DNA of 64,000 nucleotides, from the NCBI GenBank assembly GCA_022829145.1, contig CM040743.1, positions 37,303,841 through 37,367,840 of the forward strand, in the 5' to 3' direction. The notes beneath the pieces are model-generated. The model did no database searches and was not told the origin of the DNA. It saw nothing but the letters and a program-made list of their open reading frames with translations. A program made the position numbers and the translations under genes. Numbering within the stretch: position 1 is the stretch's first letter; the number at the start of each line of letters is the position of its first letter. Origin of the DNA: Albula goreensis. Lineage: Eukaryota > Chordata > Actinopteri > Albuliformes > Albulidae. This document shows, piece by piece, positions 1 to 11,760 of this stretch.

Positions 1-187
1 TCCACAGTGAGCGTAACAGTGATGTCATCTCCACAGCCGTGTGCTTGGAGGAGCTGGGGAAGGTTCGTTCAGGATGTGTGACCGGTCAAGCGGCGCTCAC
101 AGTCACGTCACGCCTCAGTGAAAATGTCTGTGTCTTCACTTAGATCACTGTAAGCCCCTCTGAGTCCTGACAGCTACAGCTGACTGC

Positions 188-323
188 ACACGCTCAGGCA
201 CATACACACTCACACGCACACTCATACACACACACATTTACACACACAAGCACTCAGGCACATACACACTCATGTGCGCATTCCCACACACACTTTCTCA
301 CATGCAAACACTGACACACACAA
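188..323. repeat. Degenerate CA-rich microsatellite
   Basis: Interrupted CA repeat in which the segment 'cactcaggcacatacacact' occurs twice, suggesting a local duplication inside the array. Confidence 0.85.
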
Positions 324-1227
324 TGAAACCATGCAATATGTTGCAAAGTGCTTGGTTCTCTTCTATGATAGCCCTGTAATTTGAGACCTCCCTGAACAAA
401 CCTAGAACATGGACTAAATCACAGAATATGAAGGCCAGCAGCTGGAGCATGCAGCTTTTTTGCGTGATAATTTGGAATAGTGGCTGAGATTACCGAAACT
501 TTGACCAAAAAAGGCTTCTTCCTAGCTGTAATCAGTCTTTGCTCTTCATAGCATCAAGAAAGTCTGGCACATTTGAGCAAATGTTTGGAAATACATCAAC
601 ATTGAAGGTTTAATAGGGGAATGTTTGTATGTTATTACAAAGACGGGAAAGAAGAAGCTGTTTCTGATCAATAATTATCCGATCAACAATTCTGTCATTG
701 CCTGGCTATGTAGAGACCTTTTATAATGGCAACCATTTAGAACATGTGACAAAGACTCTAAGACCTGTCAACAGAAGACATATGGCACAAACAATAAGCA
801 TGATTCTCAGGATAACAAATAGAAAGGTCAGCATAGTTAGTAGTACCTGCAGTCTTGTTTTTGAAAAAATCACAATGTCTTCATCTGATAATGCAGTTTT
901 TCAAATTTGAAGGGAAAATGGAAAGATCAGCAGAAGTGACACACGCAAGCTTCCCCTGTAGTCTCAACCCAGTTCAGCATTGTCTCAGCCGTCATTGTTT
1001 TAAGTACTTGAAGTGGGCTTGCTCTTTTGTTATGAGCACTGCACACAATGTTCCATTGCAGTTTAGAGGTGGCTTGACAGAGGTGCACAGAGTAGTAATT
1101 AATACCTCTGTGACATTTGCTGCCTTAGAGTCAATCCGCATCCATTCTAGGGAAACTCCAGCCCAGCCACACAGATTGTTCAAATTTGGCCAGTCTGACC
1201 AAACACCAAAGCCAGCAGAATTGCAGG

Positions 1228-1265
1228 CACACACACGCGTGCACATACACATATGCACACAAGCA

Positions 1266-1295
<30 letters not shown>
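1228..1295. repeat. (CA)n microsatellite
   Basis: Imperfect CA/CG/TA alternating tract ending in an uninterrupted CA run of about 29 bases. It produces spurious Thr/His and Cys/Val ORFs on both strands. Confidence 0.95.
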
Positions 1296-1297
<2 letters not shown>

Positions 1298-4200
1298 ATT
1301 AATGCTAATAATCAAACGCACACGCAACCATAAGACCATAACACATCAGCCATTTATCACTTCCCATAGCTCCAAAAGCTGCAGTTTTACGTAAGGACAC
1401 ACATTCTTTTTTCAGGTGCTTTTTAAAACATAATATCTAAGTATTTTTATTCATTATTCTGCAATTGGCAGCAGTGTGTGTTTGACCACAGCATCACCTC
1501 TCAGGGGGGGTTTGATTGATAGTTTCTGATAAACAGGACAGTGGTGGGACTGCATAAAATGCCAAATTTGTGTGCTCCAGGTCCTGAGTAGGAACTCACC
1601 TGTGCCCCAGCCCCCCAAGCCCCCCCTCCACATTTGTGACTGCCCCCCTGATTCCCATACGGGACAGGCACTACACATATATTTAGGGGTGCTGTCATCA
1701 TAAGATAGTGATAGGGATTCAGTTCATTTAGGGCTCCAGGAGAAGGGTGCTGTTGTCTTTTCTGCTGGTTCTGTACTTATTATACTGCATTAGTAACCAC
1801 GGTAGCAGCAGTAGCATTCTGTGTAGTTATCTGTGCTTTTCTTTCATGTTGCTCATATGTATTGTCATTGTGTGTCTTTGTCTCCCTGTCTTTCATGTAG
1901 TGTTCTTTGTGGTTCGCTGTTATCTATTTTGACAACCAAGGACATGGCTCCTCTTTTAATGGAAGCAAAACCATTTTTAATTGGTCCTTCTATTGTTAAG
2001 TTTTTTAAAACATTTTAAAATTGGCCTTGGACTTTGCACAAAGCAAGCTGTACTCATAACAGAGGAAATTAGCATTGGTAAGATTGGAAATGCATTATCT
2101 TGCCGTGCATTGTCGTGGCCTTGTGAGATATCGGTATTAAGCCAGGTTTCTGTGCCAAAAAATAAAATGTTGTGGTTCTCTTTGTATTGCTTTGAATTTG
2201 TTTCTCTGTAAGTGAAACTAAATGTAGTAGAATGTATAGAAAGTTGGCTACCGGGTGGTGCATCCAGGTAAATCATGCTTTCAGTACAGTGATCTGTTTC
2301 CCTTTGAATTCGAACCCTGACCAGGCCAATGCTGACTGAGGCCAATGGGGTAGGATTTTTCATCGGCATGGTGTCACCCCGTTTCATTGAGTAAGAATAT
2401 TTCCTCTCACCTATCTGTATTTGCTGTCTGCCTGTGTTAACTGCAGAAGTATAGTCCCAAGATTCTCCTTAATTTTCCATGGTCTTTTATTTTTACTTTT
2501 TTAGGTTAATTGGTCCATTTTATCTTTGAATCTACCTATATATCTTTTGCAAGCATTTTATTTTGTGGTGGAACGCATGTTCTTCTACATATAATTTTAA
2601 TAAATAGACAAAATTTAAATACATTCTGGTTGTGAATTACACATCTGGAACATTGTTATGCTAAATATAATGTATGAGAATTTTCCTGAACTGTTTACAT
2701 GTTAAACTTTTGTTTTCGTGAAAAAGTTATTCTCACGATTGTTGCAGTATCTCTGATGTCTCTCATCGTGCTGTACTCTCACCGTATAGCTCTGTACAGC
2801 TCATTTTACCCATGCGCGTATGTGATAGATTCCCTCATTTGATGAACGTCTATTATTGATTTTCTAAACCTAAACGATATTATACACAATGAAGCTAATG
2901 AAAAACTCTCATTATGATGTAGGAGTACCATAATGAAACTTTTAAAAAATCATACCTATAAGCGTATAGTAAAATACTTATTTTAACACACCATTAATAT
3001 AAGATCTTATTCATTAATAGAGCTGGCAGAAGCAATTTCAGTGGGATTGGATAGTCAGAAGCGCCAATAGCCAACTGCTCTTTCTTTTCAATATGGCTTT
3101 AATGTTTTTTAGGTTACCACAAAAGCCTTCATAAACATCTTATAACACATTCATTATCACAGCATGACGTAAATCAGAGATGAGCATTTGTGCTGGAGTC
3201 ACTGGAGTTACGTAATCCACACTGTCACATCTGAGACATAACATGGGCTATGCAAAAATGAAACTATTGCATTTCTTTTGAAATGATTTATAATAATGTT
3301 ATAACCCATTAATGAGATTGATATACATGATTCAGAAAGGCCTTAGGACGGTACGCTTTACATGTGCGACTGTATACTCTTCATACATAGCAGAACCTGA
3401 GATATGCAAGCCTCTGAGTTATAACCCGACGACTAAAATGCAAAAATGGAGACATTCAGAAAGCTGATATAGAAAATTTCTTAAACATTTCATTTGTTAT
3501 CAATTTAATGTATAGGTTCATAGCTACAAAATAAGAGTAACATTTTAAAAACAAACTTTGTATAAGCTTACAACTTTGATCAGGTATGAACAGTTCACAG
3601 TTGCAAATGCTCTCCATTCCTGATTTGCATCTCTGAAACATTGATACATATTTGAAATTGTATGTGTGTGTAGAGTGATGTTGAGTATAACTGACATAAT
3701 TCTTTTGAAATATATACATGATAGTGTCAGGAATTTTAGTATATACTAATTCACAGACAAACGCATACGCAGGTACATTCACATAGTCCCACACACGCGT
3801 ACACACATACATACACACACTCAGATCCCTGTGGAGGAACACGGTCTGCGGAGACGCTTCCATGACAAATAGACTTGGTCATTATCTCTGACCCAGCTGT
3901 CACTGGCTGCCACACATCGCAGCGGAGGGTGGCCCGTGTAAATATCAGCCTAAATGCCAGCGGAGCTCCAAGTCTCCCCAGTACCCAGCGGCAGTTCCGT
4001 GGCGTTGATCCAGCAGTAGCCCGAGCTGCTCCTGGAGTGCCGTGGTCTACCTGTCGGCGATTAAAGGGGCAGAACAGATATAGAAACATTCACAGTGATG
4101 GACACGTTTTCCTGTAAACTGTTTTGGATTCATTTAAACAGCATGCTGGTAAGTCATACTGTTGACCCCACCAGAGCTGTTCACTCAACCCACTGAAAAA

Positions 4201-5166
4201 TATTGGTTTATAATATTTCCGACTGGTGAAGATTGGACATTCAGAGTACAAGCATTTCCTTTATTAGCTCTTACTTTAACTAATAAAAAATGTGTCATAC
4301 TTCCTCAGCATGTCCATAAAGCCTGCTTTAGTTCTTAGTTTTTAGTCCTTAGCACTTAGTATTTGGTGGTTTTTAATAGGTGTTTGATCTTATACTGTAA
4401 TAAATAAGTCTCTGTTTAGAACACAACAGTCTGAAGCATGTGTGTTTTCCTTCTCAGACCCAATATCTAGCCATGGAACTCAGCACCTTACAGAAACGTG
4501 GGAGTGTGTAGGTTAGTGTGTTTACAGAGAAGCAGAATGCTGCCAGCAGAGTGTTTTTATTTAGATGAATGAGTCATGCACCGAAAGCATGCTGACTGCT
4601 TTTACAAATGACAAAATCCACATGGTTTGTAAATGTGGGTGAGCAAAGTGTATAAGCAATGGCACTGTCCATGTGGTGTGAAATCGCAGATGGGCAGGTA
4701 GGCAGACGCAGCGAAACTGTTCCCATGGTGAGTAGTTGTGTGTTGCAGGTAAACAAACATTGACGTGAATATTCAGGAAGTAGAATCTGGGATTTCGCAG
4801 AGCAAAGCCCATAATGCACTTGTGCTGTTGGATCGGTCACTCCATTCCCATCTCCCCCGGCGCATGTGCCCCAAATGTGAACGCCTTCCCACTGTACAGC
4901 TGTTACTGTTTTCCCATAAACCATTCGTTTAAAGTAATCTCTTTTCTTGTTCCAGTTTGTGTAGTTTGTCAGAAGCAGGGAGGCACGTTTTTGCCACACG
5001 CAGTCCATTTGTTACTTGTTTTGCTTTGTCTGCGTGTACTTTGTGAGCTAACCCATATATAAGTGTCTTTTGTTGTAGCTCCACTGTTTGTGTGGGTGTA
5101 AAGTACAGTAGGTGCATGTTTTTCCATCACCCTGTATAGGGATTAATAATTTGTGGAGATGTTTGA

Positions 5167-5202
5167 GGGGTGGTGGGTGGTGGAGGGTGTGGGGGGAGGG
5201 GG
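5167..5202 (+). other. G-quadruplex-forming motif
   Basis: Consecutive G-tracts of three or more separated by short loops (GGGG, GGG, GGG, GGGGGG, GGGGG) satisfy the canonical G3+N1-7 pattern on the + strand. It lies about 100 bases before a CpG-richer patch (5310-5515). No gene is visible beside it. Confidence 0.6.
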
Positions 5203-5579
5203 AATGGGCAGGTAGCAAACAGACAAACAAAAAAGACAGTAACAAAGGGACATGCAGTCCCTGCTGGGGCTCCAGACAGTATAAATGTCACTTATCTTGT
5301 TTAGCAGCTTGCAGCCCCGCCATCTGTTCGGGCAGCGTGTGCTTGCGGTTCGGCTTTGGTGTTGACAGATCGGCGAGTCGGTTGAGCCGACATGGCCTTC
5401 CGCCACATGTTTACTGGGCCGTTGAACGTGGGGAGGACCACTGTTTCGCGCGTGGGCCCTGGGCCTGTTGCCGCACGACAGAAGGCTGGCGACCGCTGAG
5501 TACGACGCGAGTGGTAGATATGCCACTGTGGATACTGACTGTGAGGGTTACACAACCAACTTAGAGGTTCACAGCTACG

Positions 5580-5785
5580 CACATGAAACAAAAACACTCA
5601 GAGACACCCATACAAACACACACACACACACACACAGACACACACAAAACCTTTTGGAAATACAACGCTTTACACACAAACACAGAAAGTGTATACTCAC
5701 TGACACACTCTCAAACGCATGTACACACTCACACGGACAGGCATACACAAACACACATTCACAAACATGCACATTCACATGTATA
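5580..5785. repeat. CA-rich microsatellite block
   Basis: Long interrupted CA/CT/AC tract with a pure CA core near 5617-5634. No coding function; ORFs on both strands here are repeat translations. Confidence 0.9.
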
Positions 5786-7853
5786 GAAGGAGAGAAGTAG
5801 GACAGGGTGACAGTATCAAGAATTTTGTGTTTCATATTATCTTTTCAATCTAACAACCTGTCCTCACTGACATGTCCTTAGGTAACACTGAACTCTACGA
5901 TACTGCCCATCTGTAAAAATACCTCACTGCAGACCATTAAAATACATTTACAACTTCCTCTGTAGTACTAGTTGCTTACTTTGTAAAATCAGTTTGAGTG
6001 GAAAAAAAATTGAAAGTGTGATGGCTGGGAGGGGTTACCCACACAAACCAGTCTCAGAAAATGAGAAACGACTCTTCCCCACAGCATCTTCATAATGAGA
6101 GCAATACCAGTGTTCCCCTTTCCCACTATGTCACAAATAACGGCATCCTTCTGCTCATTAGAGCTGAGCTTGCATATTTTATTTAGTAGGTTGCAGTTAC
6201 TGTTACAATATGTGGGTTTGTAGAATGCACACACAGTTCATTTGAAATATGAGTCTAGGTTAGAATCAAGGGGAAGAGCCATTCACAGGAAGCCTACAGG
6301 GACCCATTTTGTAAAAGATTCCTTTCTCACCAAAGATGATGTATTTCACACAGGGAGTTTTCAAAGGGAGCAGAGACACATCATAGAGGCTGCGGTATTT
6401 TGTCTTGCGGCTGTGTTATGAATTGGTCTTACAGTCCAAATGCCTGCTGTCCCATCTCATCTGTAATGGTAATGGACTACCTTCCTGCCGAGCCTTAGTG
6501 TGGTGGATGATTGTTTGTTTGAGTCAAGATATCTGCGAGTTGCGTTGTTTCACTTTCAGGGGAGGTGGAAAAAAATCACGCAGGTCATGCAAATCCGTTC
6601 GCACGCGACGAATGGACGAATGGAAATGAAGTCGCGTAGGCTGCCAGAGTCATTGCTCTCTGTGCCATTTAAACCGACCTCAGGATCTTGAGCGTATTAT
6701 TGGGCAGAGTGAGGATGCAAAGGAAGGATGAAGATGGAATGGAGTTGCCTCAGCAAAAAAAAGGCCCAGGATCTCGGAAATTTCCTGAATCTTAGCATCT
6801 TAGCATTCCGATCTCTGGTCACCCAAGGAAAGACTGTTGTATTCTGTGATAAAGTGGCTTGGATAACCTTGTTATTTGACAAATAGGGATATTCTACTAG
6901 ATCCCCTTATTGTTTCTGACTGAGTACCTGGAATTTTTTTAACATTTCTGAACCTTCCAAACATTGTTTATGCCTTACTATGTTATCATGAATCAAAAAT
7001 AATCTTTTTTCTTTTACGAAAAGCGCATATCTGGGACAAAAAAAAATAAAACTTTCAGAGGGGAAACAGATCCTCTGAAATCAAAAATGTTCCACATTAT
7101 GATTAAATCTCTTCTGAATTATCTCAAAGGAATATCATTTTGTTACAGACACACTTTCAAGTACTTGTGTGTTTGGTGATGTTAGGAGATTTTTAGTTTA
7201 TATTTTTGTTCTCAATTGAAATTGTTCACTTCACAAGCTAAACCGGGGGATGTTGTTATGATGTACTAGCAACAGTTAAATCTGAACATGTAATTTAACC
7301 TTGGTTCACAACATGCACAAAAACAACCAAGCAAGCAATCACATTGGTGTTTATTTCACATGTATAATGTCTTTCAATGTACACCAAGAGCAGCTGTAGG
7401 TGAAGGGTGCTGTAAGGTAAAATATTGGTCATTTTTCACCAAGCAGGCCAAGTTGTCCTTGAAGAGACCACTTTGTTAATTAATACATCAGCCATGTTGT
7501 GCTACAGTATGTGTACGTTTGGTGCTGTACTGCACATTAACGCTGGCTTGTCAGTGTGAGCATAAGTCACAGTGGCATAGTGACACACACAGTAACACTG
7601 TTCTGAGAAAAGGATAGGACACGTCTGCCCCATGACGGAAGGCATGACAAGTTAATCTGTCGCTTTGGGTGAAGAAACGTCATATGAAGGCCATGAGGAT
7701 TCGCTCGCCCGAGCGTAGCCTTCACCCAGCCGGACCTGACTCTTATATGGCAGTCCAGGGGATGGGAGCTGACCTCTGTTAGCCCAGCTGGCCTGTAAGA
7801 GACTCGTCTTATTTGCTCAGGGGTTTTGATTTGTTTGGTCACCGTTCCAGGTT

Positions 7854-8064
7854 TGTGCATGTGCGTGTGTGTGCATTTGTGTGTGTGTGTGTGTGTGTGC
7901 ATGTGTGTTTGGAATTTGAGTGGGATGTGTGAGTGAAGGTTTGCATACGTGTTTGCATGTGTTTGAGTGCGTGTAAGGGTGTGTGTACATTAGTGTGTGC
8001 GCATGTGCATGTATGTGTATGCATACATTTGCTTATGTGTGCGTGCGTGTGTTTGTGTGTCTCA
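7854..8064. repeat. GT-rich microsatellite block
   Basis: Interrupted GT/GC/AT alternating tract about 210 bases long, with a pure GT core around 7878-7899. Confidence 0.9.
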
Positions 8065-9229
8065 GTATCTTTACACTACTATAGAGCAATAGAATAGAAG
8101 TGTATGGATTAACACTGGGCAGCTGTTAAAATACACTAAAGATTCCAGCTTCTTAGATCACCACAGTACTCCTTTCAGCAGCAGTTAATTACATGATACC
8201 ACCCCTTCACTGTCATCATTTGGTGAAATATGGGATGAACGCTGTTTAAATCTGTCCCTGTTGTAGTCATTGATAGAAATTCCCAATTCAGAGCTCCATG
8301 TTGTTGAAAGCTAAAGCATAATGTAAATGACTAACGATGTGTTTAGTAGTTTAAAATTGCTATTAGGTTAGTCTTATGCCATGTGCATGACTTAGTGCTT
8401 AGCAACAGAAAGTTTGCACTTTATGAAAGCCTTGCTTTATTTGCTTTTTGGCTTCACCATCATCGGCCAGATCATCATATGGCAGAGACAAAGAGGGAAG
8501 CCATCAGGTTGGCTTCTCGATGATTACTGAACAGAGGAATGTTGCCTTATATGCAGTTCACCATCCACCCCTGTCTCTGGAGAACAGTGTATGCTTTTCT
8601 CTGTGCTACTCACTCAGACCTGCTTGTATACATATGCATGCGGGTAAAGGACAATCACATTGTAATTCAATCCACTTCAAAGGTGATGGGAAACGCACAA
8701 CATCTTATGAATTCAAAGCAAAATATACTTAAGTTCTGGAAACTCTCCTGTCAGAAAAGTATATCGCCATAAACTAACATTTAGCAATAATTTTAATGAA
8801 ATGAATATAATTTTAACAACACGTTTCAAGGACGTCATAGAATTGTTTTAACTGAAGGACGTAATTGGGTGATGCACGGCAGCCATTTTGGAGGAGAAAT
8901 CTCATCATACTTTGGTGGAATGAAAGGTTTTTATTCAGCTCATTAACCAGAGAGATGATTAGATGGGCACATTGTCAGAACCACAGCGGGAACTTTGCCA
9001 GGACACAAGGGAAACAGCCTCCCTTTTTTACATTTCGTGCCAGAGGATAACCTCAATCCGTAATGATCACAGTGAGTCAGGCCGTGGTTTAATGACTCAG
9101 TCAAAATTTCTAATAAAGAGCAATAATTTTAGAGATATGCATTTCAGAATTATGCATATTTCAGAGCAATATTGCTGGACAGGAAGAGATTTTGGAGAGG
9201 AACCCATGTATAATTCATATAGATATTAG

Positions 9230-9856
9230 CAGTGATGGGGAGGCTACTTTGAAAATGTAGCTTGCTTCGCTTCAAACCTCATTTGGAGAAATAAAGCCGC
9301 AGGTTAAAAACTAAAGTACAAACTATGTGGAAAAAGTAGCAATCTATTGCTGTTAGAAGCATTAACTGTGTGGCTGTGTAATACAGTGATGTGGCAAAAA
9401 TGGATCAAGCAGGAAATAAATATATTATTTAATATACTAGTGTTCTAATAGCTTACAGGTTATTGTTGTGGTGGCTATTTTCAGTCAGTTCATACGTGAA
9501 TACACTTCAAGCTTTCTTACCTCATTTGGTACTTTTGTTTAATTTGATGGAGTTCGAAGTTCTAGCTCAAAAATACAGTGAGACTGCTGGCTATCTAGCT
9601 CCACTGAATTTAGGAAGAGAACAGATAAAGTTTATCAGGTGTTTTAATGTGCCCTTGTCTTGTTTCAAACTGCCTGACAACCTAAAACTGAGAGTTCACA
9701 TGTCTCAGCTCAGTTTTGCCTTTTAAGTATTGTTGGAGAAATAAAAGAAAACGTACCAATATGTACACCGCCCCACTACTTGTTGTGTACTGTTTACTAG
9801 GAAACATGGTTAAGCTAGTAGAACAGCTACATGTAGTGGCAGTACTTCCAACACTG
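9230..9856. mobile_element. Non-autonomous hAT-type DNA transposon
   Basis: The left end begins CAGTGATGGGGAG and the right end finishes CTTCCAACACTG, whose complement begins CAGTGTTGGAAG. These are imperfect terminal inverted repeats of the 'cagtg..gg' type common in fish hAT elements. The subterminal parts also match partly (left 'atgtagcttgct', right complement 'atgtagctg..ctagctt'). The element is flanked by 8-base direct repeats, gatattag at 9222-9229 and gatgttag at 9857-9864, 7 of 8 identical, as expected for a hAT target-site duplication. At 627 bases it is too short for a transposase. The internal 87-codon ORF at 9463-9726 has no recognisable domain. Confidence 0.75.
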
Positions 9857-10918
9857 GATGTTAGTTTGGATCTGTATGTTTGAATGAAAGGATTTCTCAT
9901 AATTACAGAAAATGTATTGTTTAATATTTAATGTCCAAAAATTATGAGCATTTATGGACAATAATTATTTACATCACATGATTTATCATTAGAAATGTTC
10001 CTGATTTGCTACCATTTTTTCATGGAGTCATTCATGTATTTACTCTAATGTAATTCTCTGGACTGTATGCCAACCTATTCTAGCATAACGCTTATGCTCT
10101 ATTTAGATGTTTGGAGCACCAGCCCAGAAAATTTTCTTTCAAGCAATGTGTCCAAAGTAACTGGGCTGATTAAAAAAATGTGGGACGAGGGCTCTGATTA
10201 AGAGATAAAGCGGTTAATTATGGAAGAGCTGGCATGTGTGATGGATATTCGCTCCGCTACGTTACCTCAGAGTTTTCCTGGGAAGGGTTGTAGCGAAAAT
10301 GAGTCATCTGAGCTCTGCCAGGGTGAACGACTGAGCAGAGGTCACGTTTGATCAAATTTACCCTTCTGGATATGACTCCTCATCTTACTCATTTGCTTAA
10401 CCAGCAGCTTTATCCAGGTTGACTCACACAGGTTTCTATCTTTTATCAGTCAAAGTTCTGTTCATTTTTATTATTATTTTACCCCAGCTTGGGAAGGGTA
10501 ATTTTATTCATGGATCTGTTTCAGCATTGTAATGTCCTCCAGTGTTCAGTGTACTCTCCTCTCCAGCTTTTGCTGCTACATCTTTTCATTCCTCAGTTCC
10601 CCAGCGAAGCTGCATAGTCATTACATTGGGAGAAATATGCTTCATATGTAGCTGAGGAAAACAGGTGCCTGATCAAGTCCTGTGAGGTGAGACGGGGACA
10701 GCTCTGATTACTAAAATCCTTCCTCCTCAAGATACAGCCATTTATTAGGCATTTATGTATGGGCCTGCAGGGCCACTAGCCACTGGTGGATTTACCATTG
10801 GACATATTAATGCACTGAAAACCAGCTCTTTAACAGTACAGGCCAAAACTCAGGTACTTTATATTGTCACATCTTACCAATTTATACGTTTAGCTGTTGA
10901 AAGCCATCCTGTCTTGAG

Positions 10919-10932
10919 GTTGCCATGGCAAT
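10919..10932. promoter_or_regulatory. RFX-type X-box motif
   Basis: GTTGCCATGGCAAT matches 13 of 14 positions of the palindromic RFX-factor consensus GTTGCCATGGCAAC (consensus recalled from knowledge). It lies about 10.2 kb upstream of the 1b start codon. Function is inferred from the motif only. Confidence 0.4.
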
Positions 10933-11624
10933 GTCCTACCAGGTACATAAACCTGCAATCTCCCAGTTTCCAAACTCAGTCCTGTTTTCGCCTTATTACC
11001 AGTCACAAACAAGATGAAATTAGGTGTTGATTATGGCAGTCAAAGTGCAGAGGCTGAGAAACGTGAAGACCAGATCATTTATGTGAACTAAAGGCCATGA
11101 CCTTTCACAGCTCCTCTGGGATTGAGAAACGGAGCAATCCTCTGTCGATCCATCAGTGTCCCTCCCCCCCCTCCCCCAAGGCGACCCTGTTTTGTCAGAG
11201 CCCATCTCGAGGCAAGGCCATCATCACCATGGTGATGACGCGAGCATGCCTTTCGCCTCACCTTGGGTGTCATCTCCTGCCCCCGCGGCTTTCCTCCATC
11301 TTCCTCGTTGTCAAGTCAGCATCGATCATCGCTGCGAAGTGTTGGCGCTCGCTTATGCTCGGGTGGCTTACTTTATCAGTCGATATGCGGTCTGAGAAAA
11401 AATGGCCTTTATCTGAATGAGGCTGTTCTCTCTGTGGATGATAAGCCAGTCCGGTGGCTCCACAGGGATTCTGAGGGACAATACTGCCGTGCTTTATCTG
11501 CTGCCGTCATGGCCTTGTCACTGTTTGTTTTTTTTGTCAGTCTAAACTCTGAAGCCTGTGAAAACTCCCCCGCTGCTACAGTGACTAAAACTATCAACAA
11601 ACATTATGTGCAAAGCTGTTGAAG

Positions 11625-11760
11625 TTTGGGCTGCAGGGTAAAGCTCTGACATTGCAGGCTGAAGTCCCAGGCGAGGCGCTGCCATTGTATCCTTGAGGAA
11701 GATGCTGCACCTGAACACTTTCACTCCAGTAAATATCCAGCTGTACAAATGATTACTATT
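11625..11760 (+). mobile_element. Degenerate tRNA-derived SINE
   Basis: The sequence contains 'gaagtcccaggcgaggcgctgcc', then 'ttgtatccttgaggaagatgctgcacc', then 'ccagtaaatatccagctgta'. This is the order of the common fish tRNA-derived SINE body, usually read as 'cccttgagcaaggtacttaacc..taaatatccagctgtataaatg'. It is diverged from the form I remember. Confidence 0.65.

Larger units (their letters stand above)
1..9221. other. Non-coding stretch upstream of the 1b promoter
   Basis: I recognise no exon here. In particular I see nothing resembling the PAS/eag-domain exons or the exon that precedes S1 in the long KCNH2 isoform. If the gene has the usual vertebrate structure, this is part of the intron between isoform 1a exon 5 and exon 6. 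The stretch holds CA/GT microsatellites, a C-rich tract near 1605-1640, a G-quadruplex motif at 5167-5202 and CpG-richer patches at about 3880-4060 and 5310-5515. The remainder is AT-rich sequence without visible structure. ORFs present are short and lack domain similarity. Confidence 0.7.

Noticed and set aside
1-131. GC-richer opening segment with an open frame HSERNSDVISTAVCLEELGK
   Set aside because: It does not match any KCNH2 exon I know, and the possible donor (AAGGTTCGT) is poor. The left side is cut by the window edge, so an exon cannot be supported.
1605-1665. C-rich tracts that could form a minus-strand G-quadruplex
   Set aside because: Three tracts are close, but the fourth is about 20 bases away, so the canonical pattern is met only by splitting one long tract.
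3875-4117. 80-codon ORF in a GC-richer patch
   Set aside because: No recognisable domain, no good donor site, and reading frames open on both strands. Treated as chance.
9463-9726. 87-codon ORF
   Set aside because: Lies wholly inside the hAT-like element and shows no transposase motif.
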